Assembly: GCA_017745115.1 (NCBI GenBank)
Contig: JAGIAA010000068.1
Location: 1-5,963, forward strand
DNA from: Sphingobium sp.
GTDB taxonomy: Bacteria > Pseudomonadota > Alphaproteobacteria > Sphingomonadales > Sphingomonadaceae
DNA length: 5,963 nucleotides
Direction: 5' to 3'
In this document: in pieces, positions 1 through 5,895 of the stretch
Layout of the letters: every line of letters starts with the position of its first letter
How positions within the stretch are numbered: the stretch's first letter is position 1
Notes under the pieces: generated by a model
What the model saw: only the letters and a program-made list of their open reading frames with translations
Database searches by the model: none
What the model was told of the DNA's origin: nothing
Translations under genes and position numbers: made by a program

Positions 1-1328
1 GCCTCGCGCTCGCCCTTTTGCACCATGTTGACGATGCGACGGAACTCGGGGAGCGACGTACCGGTCGCCTGAGCGATCTCGCCGACTTCGGTGCGGATGC
101 GATCGACGGCATCGGTCTCGCCCTGCGCGAAGGCCGACCATTTCTTGTCGAGCTTGGCGACCTTCTCCAGCCAGCCGTCGTCCAGCTCATGGCCGACATA
201 CTGGTCGAGGAAGTCCTTGCGCGGCACCTTGTGACGCTCTGCGAGGCGCAGCATCTGGCCGCCGAGCGTCGTGAGGCGCCGGTTGAAGGCATAAAGCTGG
301 TCGACGAGATATTCGATCTTCTGCTGGTGGAACTGGACGCTTTCCACCTCCGCGGTCAGGTCCTCGCGCAGCTTGTGATAATTGGCCTCGTCCTTGGCCG
401 GCAGCTCGACGCCATTGCCGAGCGCGACCAGACGCGCCTGCTGGATCTTGGTGAACTTGTGGAACAGCTCGCCGATCTGCGCGAACTTCGCGAGCGCGTC
501 GGGCTTGAGCAGTTCTTCCATGGCGGCGAGGGAGAGGGTGTTGTCTTCCTCATCCTCTTCGTCCTGGCGAGGCGCGCGGCGCTCGACCAGATTGCCGTCT
601 TCGTCTTCCTCGGTCTCGGGCTCTTCCTCCACCTCGTCCTCGTCCTTGAACGAGGGGCCGGCCGTCTTTTCGCTGATCTCGCCGTCGTCGTCCCCTTCCT
701 CGTCGGAGAGGCTCTCAGGCGCCGGGTCCTTCGAGAGCATGGCATCGAGATCGAGGATCTCGCGCAGCTGCATCTCGCCGTTGTTGAGCGCGGCGGACCA
801 TTCGATGATCGCATTGAAGGTGGTCGGGCTTTCGCACAGGCCCAGGATCATGGTGTCGCGGCCGGCCTCGATGCGCTTTGCGATGGCGATCTCACCCTCG
901 CGGCTGAGCAGCTCGACGGCGCCCATTTCGCGCAGGTACATGCGCACCGGATCGTCGGTGCGGTCGACCGTCTCGCGCTTCTTCTCGGCGACATTGCCCG
1001 AGCCATCGTCCTCGCCGCCATCGTCTCCGGTGTCGGCGTCGGCGTCCTGCTGGTCCTCGCCTTCCTCGCCGGCTTCATCATTCTCGACGATGTTGACGCC
1101 CATATCGTTGAGCGCCGCCATGACGTCCTCGATCTGGTCGGTGGACATCTGGTCCTGCGGCAGCGCATTGTTGAGCTCGTCGACGGTGATGTAGCCGCGC
1201 TTGCGGGCGCGGGCGATCAGCTTCTTGACCGAGGCTTCGTTGAGATCGAGCAGGGGCGCATCGCCGCCGTCATCGCCGCCATTGTCGCCGCCGGCAGCTG
1301 CCGCACCCTTGGTCACCTTGGTTGCCAT
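1..1328 (-). CDS. rpoD: RNA polymerase housekeeping sigma factor RpoD (sigma-70), N-terminal 442 codons, truncated by the window edge
   Basis: Primary sigma factor, which directs RNA polymerase core to housekeeping promoters. The frame is open from an ATG at 1328-1326 to the left edge. Residues ~24-85 fit sigma region 1.1 (KKLIARARKRGYIT, then DQIEDVMAALNDMGVNIVE). Residues ~124-157 are region 1.2 (DDPVRMYLREMG, ELLSREGEIAIAKRIE). Residues ~158-435 are the non-conserved region, which is strongly acidic at ~209-262 (runs of D and E); a second acidic stretch at ~82-108 separates regions 1.1 and 1.2. The visible part ends at NMVQKGERE, just where region 2.1 should begin, so the core-binding, -10 and -35 recognition regions lie outside the window. 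The start is supported by GGAG (1343-1340), 11 nt upstream. The gene follows dnaG after a 50-nt gap with no terminator visible, so co-transcription is likely. The family assignment is firm; only the C-terminal part is unseen. Confidence 0.97.
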   Translation of the reverse strand, partial: MATKVTKGAAAAGGDNGGDDGGDAPLLDLNEASVKKLIARARKRGYITVDELNNALPQDQMSTDQIEDVMAALNDMGVNIVENDEAGEEGEDQQDADADTGDDGGEDDGSGNVAEKKRETVDRTDDPVRMYLREMGAVELLSREGEIAIAKRIEAGRDTMILGLCESPTTFNAIIEWSAALNNGEMQLREILDLDAMLSKDPAPESLSDEEGDDDGEISEKTAGPSFKDEDEVEEEPETEEDEDGNLVERRAPRQDEEDEEDNTLSLAAMEELLKPDALAKFAQIGELFHKFTKIQQARLVALGNGVELPAKDEANYHKLREDLTAEVESVQFHQQKIEYLVDQLYAFNRRLTTLGGQMLRLAERHKVPRKDFLDQYVGHELDDGWLEKVAKLDKKWSAFAQGETDAVDRIRTEVGEIAQATGTSLPEFRRIVNMVQKGERE

Positions 1329-1378
1329 CTAATGTCTTACTCCGTGCCGGAGCGTTCACGCCACGCCGGCCAATGGGT

Positions 1379-3280
1379 TCAATCGTCCTGGGGTTGCGCC
1401 AGTTCCGCCGTTCGCGCCGCGAGATCGGCCTTCAGCTTGAGCAAAGTCTGCTGCCGGGCGTATGCTGCCCCGAAGGCTGCATCGTCCTGCTCCTCTGCCA
1501 TTGCCCTCGTTACTGCCGCCAGCTCCGCCTCGATCCTCGGCATTGCCACTATCACTGCGATCGCTTCCGCCAGGTCGCGCTGCGCGCGCCGTCTGTCCGC
1601 TTCGTCCCCAGTGAACGTGAAATGCAACGCATCGGCCCGGAGCAACCCCTTCGCCATATTATACACGTCACTATCGCCCAATATGGTAAGGAGGCGCCCT
1701 GTTTCAACCGTTTCTTCGCGGTCGGCGGCTTCCAGCAGCGCATCGAGCAATTGGGCAAGACCGCGATCGGCGGGTTCGAGACCGGCAAGTGATTCGCGAT
1801 GCACGAGAATCTCGCCCGGAAAGCGCAGCAAACCGGCGAGAACCGCGCGCAAAAGCAATATGTCGCCGCTGCCGGCGCTGATCGCCCGCGCATCGTCCGT
1901 CGGCGGGGGAGGGGGCGCGATCCAACGCCCGTTTTTCATCGTGCCGCGCCCGCCCGCGCGAGGGGCTTGGGTCCCGAATGGGCGCCTTTCCGGCGTATTG
2001 GGCGCGCCGAAGAAGAGTTCATCGTGCCGCTCGCGGAACTGCCGGACATAATGCGCGCGGATATCGCCGTCGGCGACCTGGTCGGTGAGGGCCTTCAGGC
2101 GTTGTTTGAAGCCCGCGCGCTGCTCAGGCGTCGAGAGGGGAGCAGCGGCATGCTCGGTGCGCCAGAGCAGGTCGATGAGCGGGATCGCGGCTTCGATCAC
2201 GGCCTCGAACGCCTTCACGCCGGATGCGCGAATGAGATCGTCCGGATCCTGCCCGGCCGGAAGCGTCGCAAAGGCAAGGCTGTGACCCGGGCGGAGCAAG
2301 GGTAGTGCGCGATGGGCGGCGCGCAGGGCGGCGCGCTGGCCGGCCGAATCGCCATCGAAACAGAGCACCGGCGTTTCCACCATCGTCCAGAGCTTCTCGA
2401 TCTGCGCTTCGGTGAGCGCGGTGCCGAGCGGGGCCACGACTTCGGCGATGCCGGCCTGGGAAATGGCGATGGCGTCCATATAGCCCTCGACCACGACGAT
2501 GCGGCCCGACTTGCGGGCGGCGGGCGCGGCCTTGTCGAGATTGTAGAGCGTGCGGCCCTTGTCGAAAATCGGCGTCTCGGGGGAGTTCAGATATTTGGGC
2601 TCGCCCTGCCCAAGAATACGCCCGCCGAACGCAATGACGCGCCCGCGCTGGTCGCGGATCGGGATCATCAGGCGCCCACGAAACCGATCGTAGCTTTCGC
2701 GGCTCCGCTTCCCGTCGCCATCTTCGGGCTGGATCAGCATGCCCGCTTCGATGCTCATCTCCTCGGGGAAGGTCTTGAGTGCGGCCTTGAGCTTGGTCCG
2801 GCTGTCGGGAGAGAAGCCGATGCCGAAGGCCGCCTGCGTCTTGGCGCTCATTCCGCGCTTGGCGATGTAGGCGCGCGCCTCGGCGCCCTCGATGCCGGCA
2901 AGCTGCTCGACGAACCAGTCCTGCGCGGCCGCCGTCACATCATGCAGCGACTGCGCCTTTTCAGCGCGCTTGGCGGCGCGCGGATCGGGCGCGGGCACCT
3001 CCATGCCGGCACTGGCCGCCAGTTCCTTGATCGCATCCATGAATGGCAGGCCGCGCTGGTCGGTCATCCAGCGGATCGCGTCGCCATGCGCGCCGCAACC
3101 GAAGCAATGGTAGAAGCCCTTCTCGTCGTTGATCGTGAAGCTGGGCGTCTTCTCGTTATGGAACGGGCAGCACGCCTTGTACTCGCGCCCGGCCTTGATG
3201 ACCTTGGTGGTCTTGCCGATCAGCGTCGAGAGGGACGTGCGCGCGCGGAGTTCGTCCAGCCATTGCGGGGTGAGGGTCAT
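1379..3280 (-). CDS. dnaG: DNA primase DnaG
   Basis: Synthesises RNA primers for Okazaki fragments at the replication fork together with the DnaB helicase. The 633-residue protein is full length for the family. The N-terminal CHC2 zinc ribbon has ligands C38, H41, C59 and C62 (CCPFHNEKTPSF, HCFGCGAHGD). The RNA polymerase core contains RFRGRLMIPI (199-208), FGGR (218-221) and YLNSPETPIFDKGRTLY (230-246). The TOPRIM acidic residues are E265 (VVVEGYMDA) and D309/D311 (CFDGDSAG). A linker rich in glycine and proline (~440-469, five consecutive prolines) leads to a helical C-terminal helicase-binding domain (~470-633). The ATG at 3280 has GAGG at 3294-3291, 10 nt upstream; this site lies inside the 3' end of the GIY-YIG gene. 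The start and the upstream stop share ATGA, which suggests translational coupling. rpoD follows 50 nt downstream. Confidence 0.98.
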   Translation of the reverse strand: MTLTPQWLDELRARTSLSTLIGKTTKVIKAGREYKACCPFHNEKTPSFTINDEKGFYHCFGCGAHGDAIRWMTDQRGLPFMDAIKELAASAGMEVPAPDPRAAKRAEKAQSLHDVTAAAQDWFVEQLAGIEGAEARAYIAKRGMSAKTQAAFGIGFSPDSRTKLKAALKTFPEEMSIEAGMLIQPEDGDGKRSRESYDRFRGRLMIPIRDQRGRVIAFGGRILGQGEPKYLNSPETPIFDKGRTLYNLDKAAPAARKSGRIVVVEGYMDAIAISQAGIAEVVAPLGTALTEAQIEKLWTMVETPVLCFDGDSAGQRAALRAAHRALPLLRPGHSLAFATLPAGQDPDDLIRASGVKAFEAVIEAAIPLIDLLWRTEHAAAPLSTPEQRAGFKQRLKALTDQVADGDIRAHYVRQFRERHDELFFGAPNTPERRPFGTQAPRAGGRGTMKNGRWIAPPPPPTDDARAISAGSGDILLLRAVLAGLLRFPGEILVHRESLAGLEPADRGLAQLLDALLEAADREETVETGRLLTILGDSDVYNMAKGLLRADALHFTFTGDEADRRRAQRDLAEAIAVIVAMPRIEAELAAVTRAMAEEQDDAAFGAAYARQQTLLKLKADLAARTAELAQPQDD

Positions 3281-3615
3281 GGCTGCGCGACCTCGCCATT
3301 CACTCCGTTCGTGTCGAGCGAAGTCGAGACACGTTCAGATGGCGGCTTGGCAAAAAAAGACAAGGACACCCAATTTCCTGCGATCAGCGCCTCCTTCTTG
3401 GCGCGCGACCATTTCTTGATAATGAGCTCCGCGTTCAGGGCTTCGTCGCGCGTGCCGAATTCCTGTGACCAGACGAATTCGACCGGCCGCCGTCGCGTCG
3501 TGAAGTCACAATAGCCGCCCGATTGATGCTGGCCGATTCGGCGTTCGAGGCCGTCCGTATGACCGGCATAATATGCGCCGTCGGAGCAGCGCAAAATGTA
3601 GGTCCAGAACGCCAT
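3277..3615 (-). CDS. Small GIY-YIG nuclease-superfamily protein (URI/YhbQ-like), with repeat-derived C-terminus
   Basis: A 112-residue single-domain GIY-YIG protein. The core motif appears as TYILRCSDG (5-13) followed by YYAGHT (15-20). The conserved arginine is R25 in LERRIGQH, and the likely metal-binding glutamate is E63 in ALNAELIIKKWSRAKKEALI (59-78). The family resembles the UvrC nuclease domain and homing nucleases; the role of stand-alone bacterial members is mostly unknown. The ATG at 3615 is preferred because the domain begins there and AGGG (3625-3622) lies 6 nt upstream. A longer GTG start at 3690 would lie inside a repeat. The conserved domain ends near W82. The tail (~93-106) is translated from palindromic repeat copy A, and the stop overlaps the dnaG ATG. 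This is not a usual member of the dnaG-rpoD operon, so it is probably a later insertion. Whether it is active is unknown. Confidence 0.88.
   Translation of the reverse strand: MAFWTYILRCSDGAYYAGHTDGLERRIGQHQSGGYCDFTTRRRPVEFVWSQEFGTRDEALNAELIIKKWSRAKKEALIAGNWVSLSFFAKPPSERVSTSLDTNGVNGEVAQP
3305..3333 (+). repeat. 29-bp palindromic repeat, copy A (inside the 3' end of the GIY-YIG gene)
   Basis: Begins CCGTTCGTGTCGAGCG and ends AAGTCGAGACACG. It folds as a hairpin: repeat positions 6-11 pair with 24-29, and GA/TC pair further in past a 2-nt bulge. It is identical over all 29 bp to the reverse complement of copy C. On the minus strand it is translated as part of the GIY-YIG tail (about RVSTSLDTNG), and its hairpin would sit about 10 nt upstream of the dnaG ribosome-binding site. 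I recall such palindromes as abundant in sphingomonad genomes; the abundance was not verified here. Confidence 0.85.
3352..3358 (-). other. Homopolymer run of seven T in the GIY-YIG coding strand, a possible slippage site
   Basis: On the coding (minus) strand TCTTTTTTTGCC encodes S86-F87-F88-A89, a few codons after the conserved domain ends. One extra T would shift the frame to a TGA at 3337-3335, just before repeat copy A, and give a tail ending CQAAI. One T fewer would run through the repeat in another frame and stop about 25 nt before the dnaG start. The run is clearly present; slippage is inference. Confidence 0.4.
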
Positions 3616-3627
3616 GCACAACCCTAG

Positions 3628-3656
3628 CCGTTCGGTTCGAGCGAAGTCGAGAACCG
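3628..3656 (+). repeat. 29-bp palindromic repeat, copy B (variant stem)
   Basis: Begins CCGTTCGGTTCGAGCG and ends AAGTCGAGAACCG. It matches copies A and C at 25 of 29 positions. The four differences (repeat positions 8, 9, 26 and 27) are two compensated base pairs, T-A to G-C and G-C to T-A, so the stem is kept. It ends 2 nt from the AGGG ribosome-binding site of the GIY-YIG gene (minus strand), so its hairpin could affect ribosome access. Confidence 0.85.
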
Positions 3657-3667
3657 TCAGCGCGAAC

Positions 3668-3696
3668 CGTGTCTCGACTTCGCTCGACACGAACGG
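3668..3696 (-). repeat. 29-bp palindromic repeat, copy C (inverted relative to A and B)
   Basis: Read on the minus strand it is identical to copy A across 29 bp. It lies 11 bp from copy B in the opposite orientation, so B and C can also pair with each other. It is 23 bp downstream of the yqeY stop codon. Confidence 0.85.
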
Positions 3697-3719
3697 GGAA
3701 ATTACGTCCGGCGGTAGGG

Positions 3720-4178
3720 TCAGCCTGCCAAAGCTGCCTTCACCAGCGCGCTCGCCTTGCTCATGTCGAGCACGGTGCCGTGGCGTTCCTTGAGGGTGGC
3801 CATGACGCGGCCCATGTCCTTGAGGCCGGCAGCGCCGAGCTCGGTCTTGATCGCTTCGATCGCGGCGCTCGTTTCGGCTTCGCTGAGCTGCTTGGGCAGG
3901 AAGCTCTCGATCACCGCGATCTCGGCCTGTTCCTGGGCGGCCAGCTCGGGGCGATTGCCCTGCTCGTACATGGTGATCGATTCGCGGCGCTGCTTCACCA
4001 TCTTCTGGAGGACCTCGACGACGATCGTGTCGTCCTCGGGCACCTGGGAGGCCGTGCGCAGCTCGATGTCGCGGTCCTTGAGCTTGGCTAGGATGAGGCG
4101 GACCGCCGCCAAACGGCCTTTGTCGCCGCTTTTCATCGACTCGATCTGAGCAGCCTTGATCCCATCGCGAATCGCCAT
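3720..4178 (-). CDS. yqeY: GatB/YqeY-domain protein YqeY
   Basis: A 152-residue protein, typical in length for stand-alone YqeY. It matches the family pattern throughout: an N-terminal helical part with KSGDKGRLAAVRLILAKLKD (17-36), a middle segment with VLQKMVKQRRESITMYEQG, then IESFLPKQLSEAE and a C-terminal part with GAAGLKDMGRVMATLKER. The domain is related to the tail domain of the GatB and GatE amidotransferase subunits that act on mischarged tRNA; the role of the stand-alone protein is not settled. The ATG at 4178 is chosen over an upstream GTG at 4214 because AAGGAT lies 6 nt before it and the family N-terminus starts there. yqeY commonly neighbours dnaG-rpoD in bacteria, which supports an operon. 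A 104-nt gap holding the B/C repeat pair separates it from the next gene. Confidence 0.95.
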   Translation of the reverse strand: MAIRDGIKAAQIESMKSGDKGRLAAVRLILAKLKDRDIELRTASQVPEDDTIVVEVLQKMVKQRRESITMYEQGNRPELAAQEQAEIAVIESFLPKQLSEAETSAAIEAIKTELGAAGLKDMGRVMATLKERHGTVLDMSKASALVKAALAG

Positions 4179-4184
4179 GCGCGT

Positions 4185-4190
4185 ATCCTT
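4185..4190 (-). promoter_or_regulatory. Ribosome-binding site of yqeY
   Basis: AAGGAT on the minus strand, 6 nt before the ATG at 4178. It decides the start against the in-frame GTG at 4214. Confidence 0.75.
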
Positions 4191-4233
4191 GTTCGTCTTG
4201 CCGGAAAGGACCACTGATAGAGCGCTTTTGCGG

Positions 4234-4264
4234 ATTTTAATAGGATTGACCGTGCGGGTGTGAA
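4234..4264 (-). promoter_or_regulatory. Candidate sigma-70 promoter for the yqeY-dnaG-rpoD operon
   Basis: On the minus strand TTCACA (4264-4259, five of six matches to TTGACA) is followed by TATTAA (4242-4237, 16-nt spacer) or TAAAAT (4239-4234, five of six matches, 19-nt spacer). This AT-rich patch stands out in a GC-rich region and would give a 5' leader of roughly 50 nt. It overlaps the opposing carA candidate. Prediction by eye only. Confidence 0.35.
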
Positions 4265-4270
4265 ATCCTA
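4241..4270. promoter_or_regulatory. 7-bp inverted repeat overlapping both divergent promoter candidates, a possible operator
   Basis: TAGGATT (4241-4247) and AATCCTA (4264-4270) form perfect inverted arms around a 16-bp spacer, with arm centres 23 bp apart (about two helical turns). A further GGATT (4232-4236) lies 11 bp to the left of the one in the left arm, in direct orientation. Each arm touches both promoter candidates. This would suit a dimeric regulator, but chance or promoter symmetry could also explain it. Confidence 0.3.
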
Positions 4271-4274
4271 GGTG
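4246..4274 (+). promoter_or_regulatory. Candidate sigma-70 promoter for carA
   Basis: TTGACC (4246-4251, five of six matches to the -35 consensus), a 17-nt spacer and a poor -10, TAGGTG (4269-4274). The -35 is good and the -10 is weak, as is common in alphaproteobacteria. It would give a leader of about 70 nt before the ATG at 4352. Confidence 0.3.
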
Positions 4275-4336
4275 ACCGGCCGTTTAGCCCGTGCTCAGGC
4301 AGGGGCTGCGAAGGCCGAATCGCCAAAACCGAAACA

Positions 4337-4342
4337 AAGGAA
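4337..4342 (+). promoter_or_regulatory. Ribosome-binding site of carA
   Basis: AAGGAA lies 9 nt before the ATG at 4352 but directly abuts an in-frame ATG at 4343. The spacing favours the 4352 start. Confidence 0.7.
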
Positions 4343-4351
4343 ATGACTGCC

Positions 4352-5518
4352 ATGGCGACCGCCAAATACCCGACCGTGCCCAAAGGAGCGACGGGGGTAT
4401 TGGTTCTCGGCGATGGGACCGTCATCTTCGGCCGCGGCTTCGGCGCGGTGGGCGAGGCGGTGGGCGAGCTCTGCTTCCACACCGCCATGACCGGCTATCA
4501 GGAAATCATGACCGACCCGAGCTTTGCCGGGCAGATCATCACCTTCACATTCCCGCATATCGGCAATGTCGGCACGAACTTCGACGACGTCGAGGCGGAG
4601 ACGCCGTGGGCGCTCGGCTGCGTGGTGCGCGAGGACGTCACCGTCCCCAGCAACTTCCGCAATGTCGAGCCATTCGACCAGTGGCTGAAGGAGCGGGGCC
4701 GCATCGGGCTGTCCGGCGTCGATACCCGCGCGCTGACCCGCCGCGTGCGCATGCAGGGCGCGCCCAATGCCGTGATCGCCTATCATCCTGACGGCAAATT
4801 CGATCTCAAGTCGCTGCACGAGAAGGCCAAGGCCTGGCCGGGCCTCGAGGGCATGGACCTCGCCATCGAAGTGACGCAGCAGCAGGCGCAGCGTGGCTGG
4901 GACGACGGCGAATGGGCGCTCGGCCATGGTTATGACCTCGGCGCGGCATCGGCCGATGCACCGCATGTCGTAGCAATCGACTATGGCGCGAAGCACAATA
5001 TCTTCCGCAACCTGGTGAAGGCCGGCGCGCGCGTGACCGTGCTGCCTGCCCAAGCGAGCTATGACGACATCATGGCGCTCAAGCCGGCCGGCGTGTTCCT
5101 CTCGAACGGCCCCGGCGATCCAGCTGCCACGGGCGAATATGCAGTGCCGGTCATCAAGCGGCTGATCGACGAGAACATGCCGGTTTTCGGCATCTGCCTC
5201 GGCCACCAGATGCTCGGCATCGCCGCTGGCGCCAAGACCAGCAAGATGCACCAGGGCCATCGCGGCGCGAACCATCCGGTCAAGCGGCTGGAGAACGGGA
5301 CCGTCGAGATCACCAGCATGAACCACGGCTTCGCGGTCGATGCCGCGACGCTGCCGGCCAATGTGGTCGAGACGCATGTCAGCCTGTTCGACGGCAGCAA
5401 TTGCGGCATCGCCTTCACCGACAAGCCGGTCTTCGGCGTGCAGTACCATCCCGAGGCGAGCCCTGGGCCGATGGACAGCTTCTACCTGTTCGAGAAGTTC
5501 GTGGCGGGGCTGCGCTGA
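4352..5518 (+). CDS. carA: Carbamoyl-phosphate synthase small (glutaminase) subunit CarA
   Basis: Hydrolyses glutamine and passes ammonia to the large subunit CarB for carbamoyl phosphate, the precursor of pyrimidines and arginine; cytoplasmic. 388 residues, close to the family length. The N-terminal CarA domain shows FHTAMTGYQEIMTDPSF (42-58) and TFTFPHIGNVGTN (64-76). SGVDTRALTRRVR follows near residue 125. The class I glutamine amidotransferase domain has LSNGPGDP, the nucleophile C282 in GICLGHQ, and H366/E368 in QYHPEASPGP. The C-to-H spacing of 84 residues equals that of E. coli CarA (C269, H353), so the active site is intact. ATG 4352 is chosen over ATG 4343 by ribosome-binding-site spacing. 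The stop TGA shares its last base with the next ATG. carB is not directly downstream in this window. Confidence 0.98.
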   Translation: MATAKYPTVPKGATGVLVLGDGTVIFGRGFGAVGEAVGELCFHTAMTGYQEIMTDPSFAGQIITFTFPHIGNVGTNFDDVEAETPWALGCVVREDVTVPSNFRNVEPFDQWLKERGRIGLSGVDTRALTRRVRMQGAPNAVIAYHPDGKFDLKSLHEKAKAWPGLEGMDLAIEVTQQQAQRGWDDGEWALGHGYDLGAASADAPHVVAIDYGAKHNIFRNLVKAGARVTVLPAQASYDDIMALKPAGVFLSNGPGDPAATGEYAVPVIKRLIDENMPVFGICLGHQMLGIAAGAKTSKMHQGHRGANHPVKRLENGTVEITSMNHGFAVDAATLPANVVETHVSLFDGSNCGIAFTDKPVFGVQYHPEASPGPMDSFYLFEKFVAGLR

Positions 5519-5895
5519 TGGGCCTGTTCGCCATGGCCGTCATCATGGCCGCGCAGGTGGGGCCGCCTCCGTCCGCAGTGGTTCTCACCGAGAAGCAGCG
5601 CAACGGATCGCTCGCCGGCCTTCCCTGCTTCGACTATGAGGGCGCTAAGCATTGCGTTCTGAGCATCGTCGTGTCGGGCCAGAAGAAGGACATGGACGCC
5701 GCCAGGGCGAAGCTGACGTCGGAAGGATGGCCGAGCACCTATCGCGCCGGTCGCTCGGGCACGACCGTTATGGAAATCGATCCCAAGAACAGGTCGTTGG
5801 ACGAGGCGTGGGCGCTGACCAACCGCTTTTCGAGCAGGGAATTCGGCGTGCTGGAGGCCGAATTCTCGACCCGTCCCGAGCCGAGGGCGAAATGA
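5518..5895 (+). CDS. Small protein of unknown function in the carA operon, possibly exported
   Basis: 125 residues, family not recognised. It starts MGLFAMAVIMAAQVGPPP. This is a short hydrophobic stretch that could be a minimal signal peptide, but it lacks the usual N-terminal positive charge, so export is uncertain. Two cysteines (C37 and C46, in LPCFDYEGAKHCVLSI) could form a disulfide if exported. The middle (DMDAARAKLTSEGWPST) looks like a helix ending in a GW turn, followed by a predicted strand (TTVMEID), a second helix (SLDEAWALTNRFSS) and a final strand (VLEAEF): a compact alpha/beta pattern. The ATG overlaps the carA TGA by one base and there is only a weak G-rich site upstream, which suggests coupled translation. 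It overlaps the next gene by ATGA. GC-rich codon use matches the neighbours. It is very likely a real gene because it is overlapped on both sides. Confidence 0.75.
   Translation: MGLFAMAVIMAAQVGPPPSAVVLTEKQRNGSLAGLPCFDYEGAKHCVLSIVVSGQKKDMDAARAKLTSEGWPSTYRAGRSGTTVMEIDPKNRSLDEAWALTNRFSSREFGVLEAEFSTRPEPRAK

Larger units (their letters stand above)
3628..3696. repeat. Inverted pair of palindromic repeats (B + C) in the yqeY to GIY-YIG gap
   Basis: Copies B and C face each other around an 11-bp centre and begin and end with CCGTTCG and CGAACGG. In the minus-strand transcript they can fold as two separate hairpins or as one long stem of about 29 positions with four mismatches. This arrangement resembles paired REP/BIME elements in enterobacteria. 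No T-run follows on either strand, so it is not a classical intrinsic terminator, but it could stabilise the yqeY mRNA 3' end or reduce read-through. Confidence 0.75.

Noticed and set aside
18..2051. 677-codon open frame on the plus strand, antisense to rpoD and dnaG
   Set aside because: It crosses two clear minus-strand genes and their gap, has no recognisable domain and is low-complexity (A, L, V, R, S rich). Long antisense frames are expected from GC-rich codon bias.
2312..3514. 400-codon open frame on the plus strand over dnaG and the GIY-YIG gene
   Set aside because: Antisense shadow of dnaG with no family motifs.
3613..3690. GTG start at 3690 extending the GIY-YIG protein by 25 residues
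   Set aside because: The extension is translated repeat B/C sequence with no homology to the domain; ATG 3615 has a properly spaced ribosome-binding site.
3628..3696. Intrinsic terminator for yqeY
   Set aside because: Strong inverted repeat, but no T-run follows on either strand.
4286..4307. Possible attenuator hairpin in the carA leader (AGCCC ... GGGCT)
   Set aside because: Only five base pairs around a 12-nt loop, with no T-run or leader peptide; expected by chance in GC-rich DNA.
4237..4488. 83-codon minus-strand frame over the carA 5' end and promoter region
   Set aside because: Mostly antisense to carA, no recognisable domain, and it would cover the whole divergent promoter region.
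4295..5449. 384-codon open frame on the minus strand over carA
   Set aside because: Antisense shadow of an intact carA with a complete catalytic triad; composition is typical of an antisense frame.
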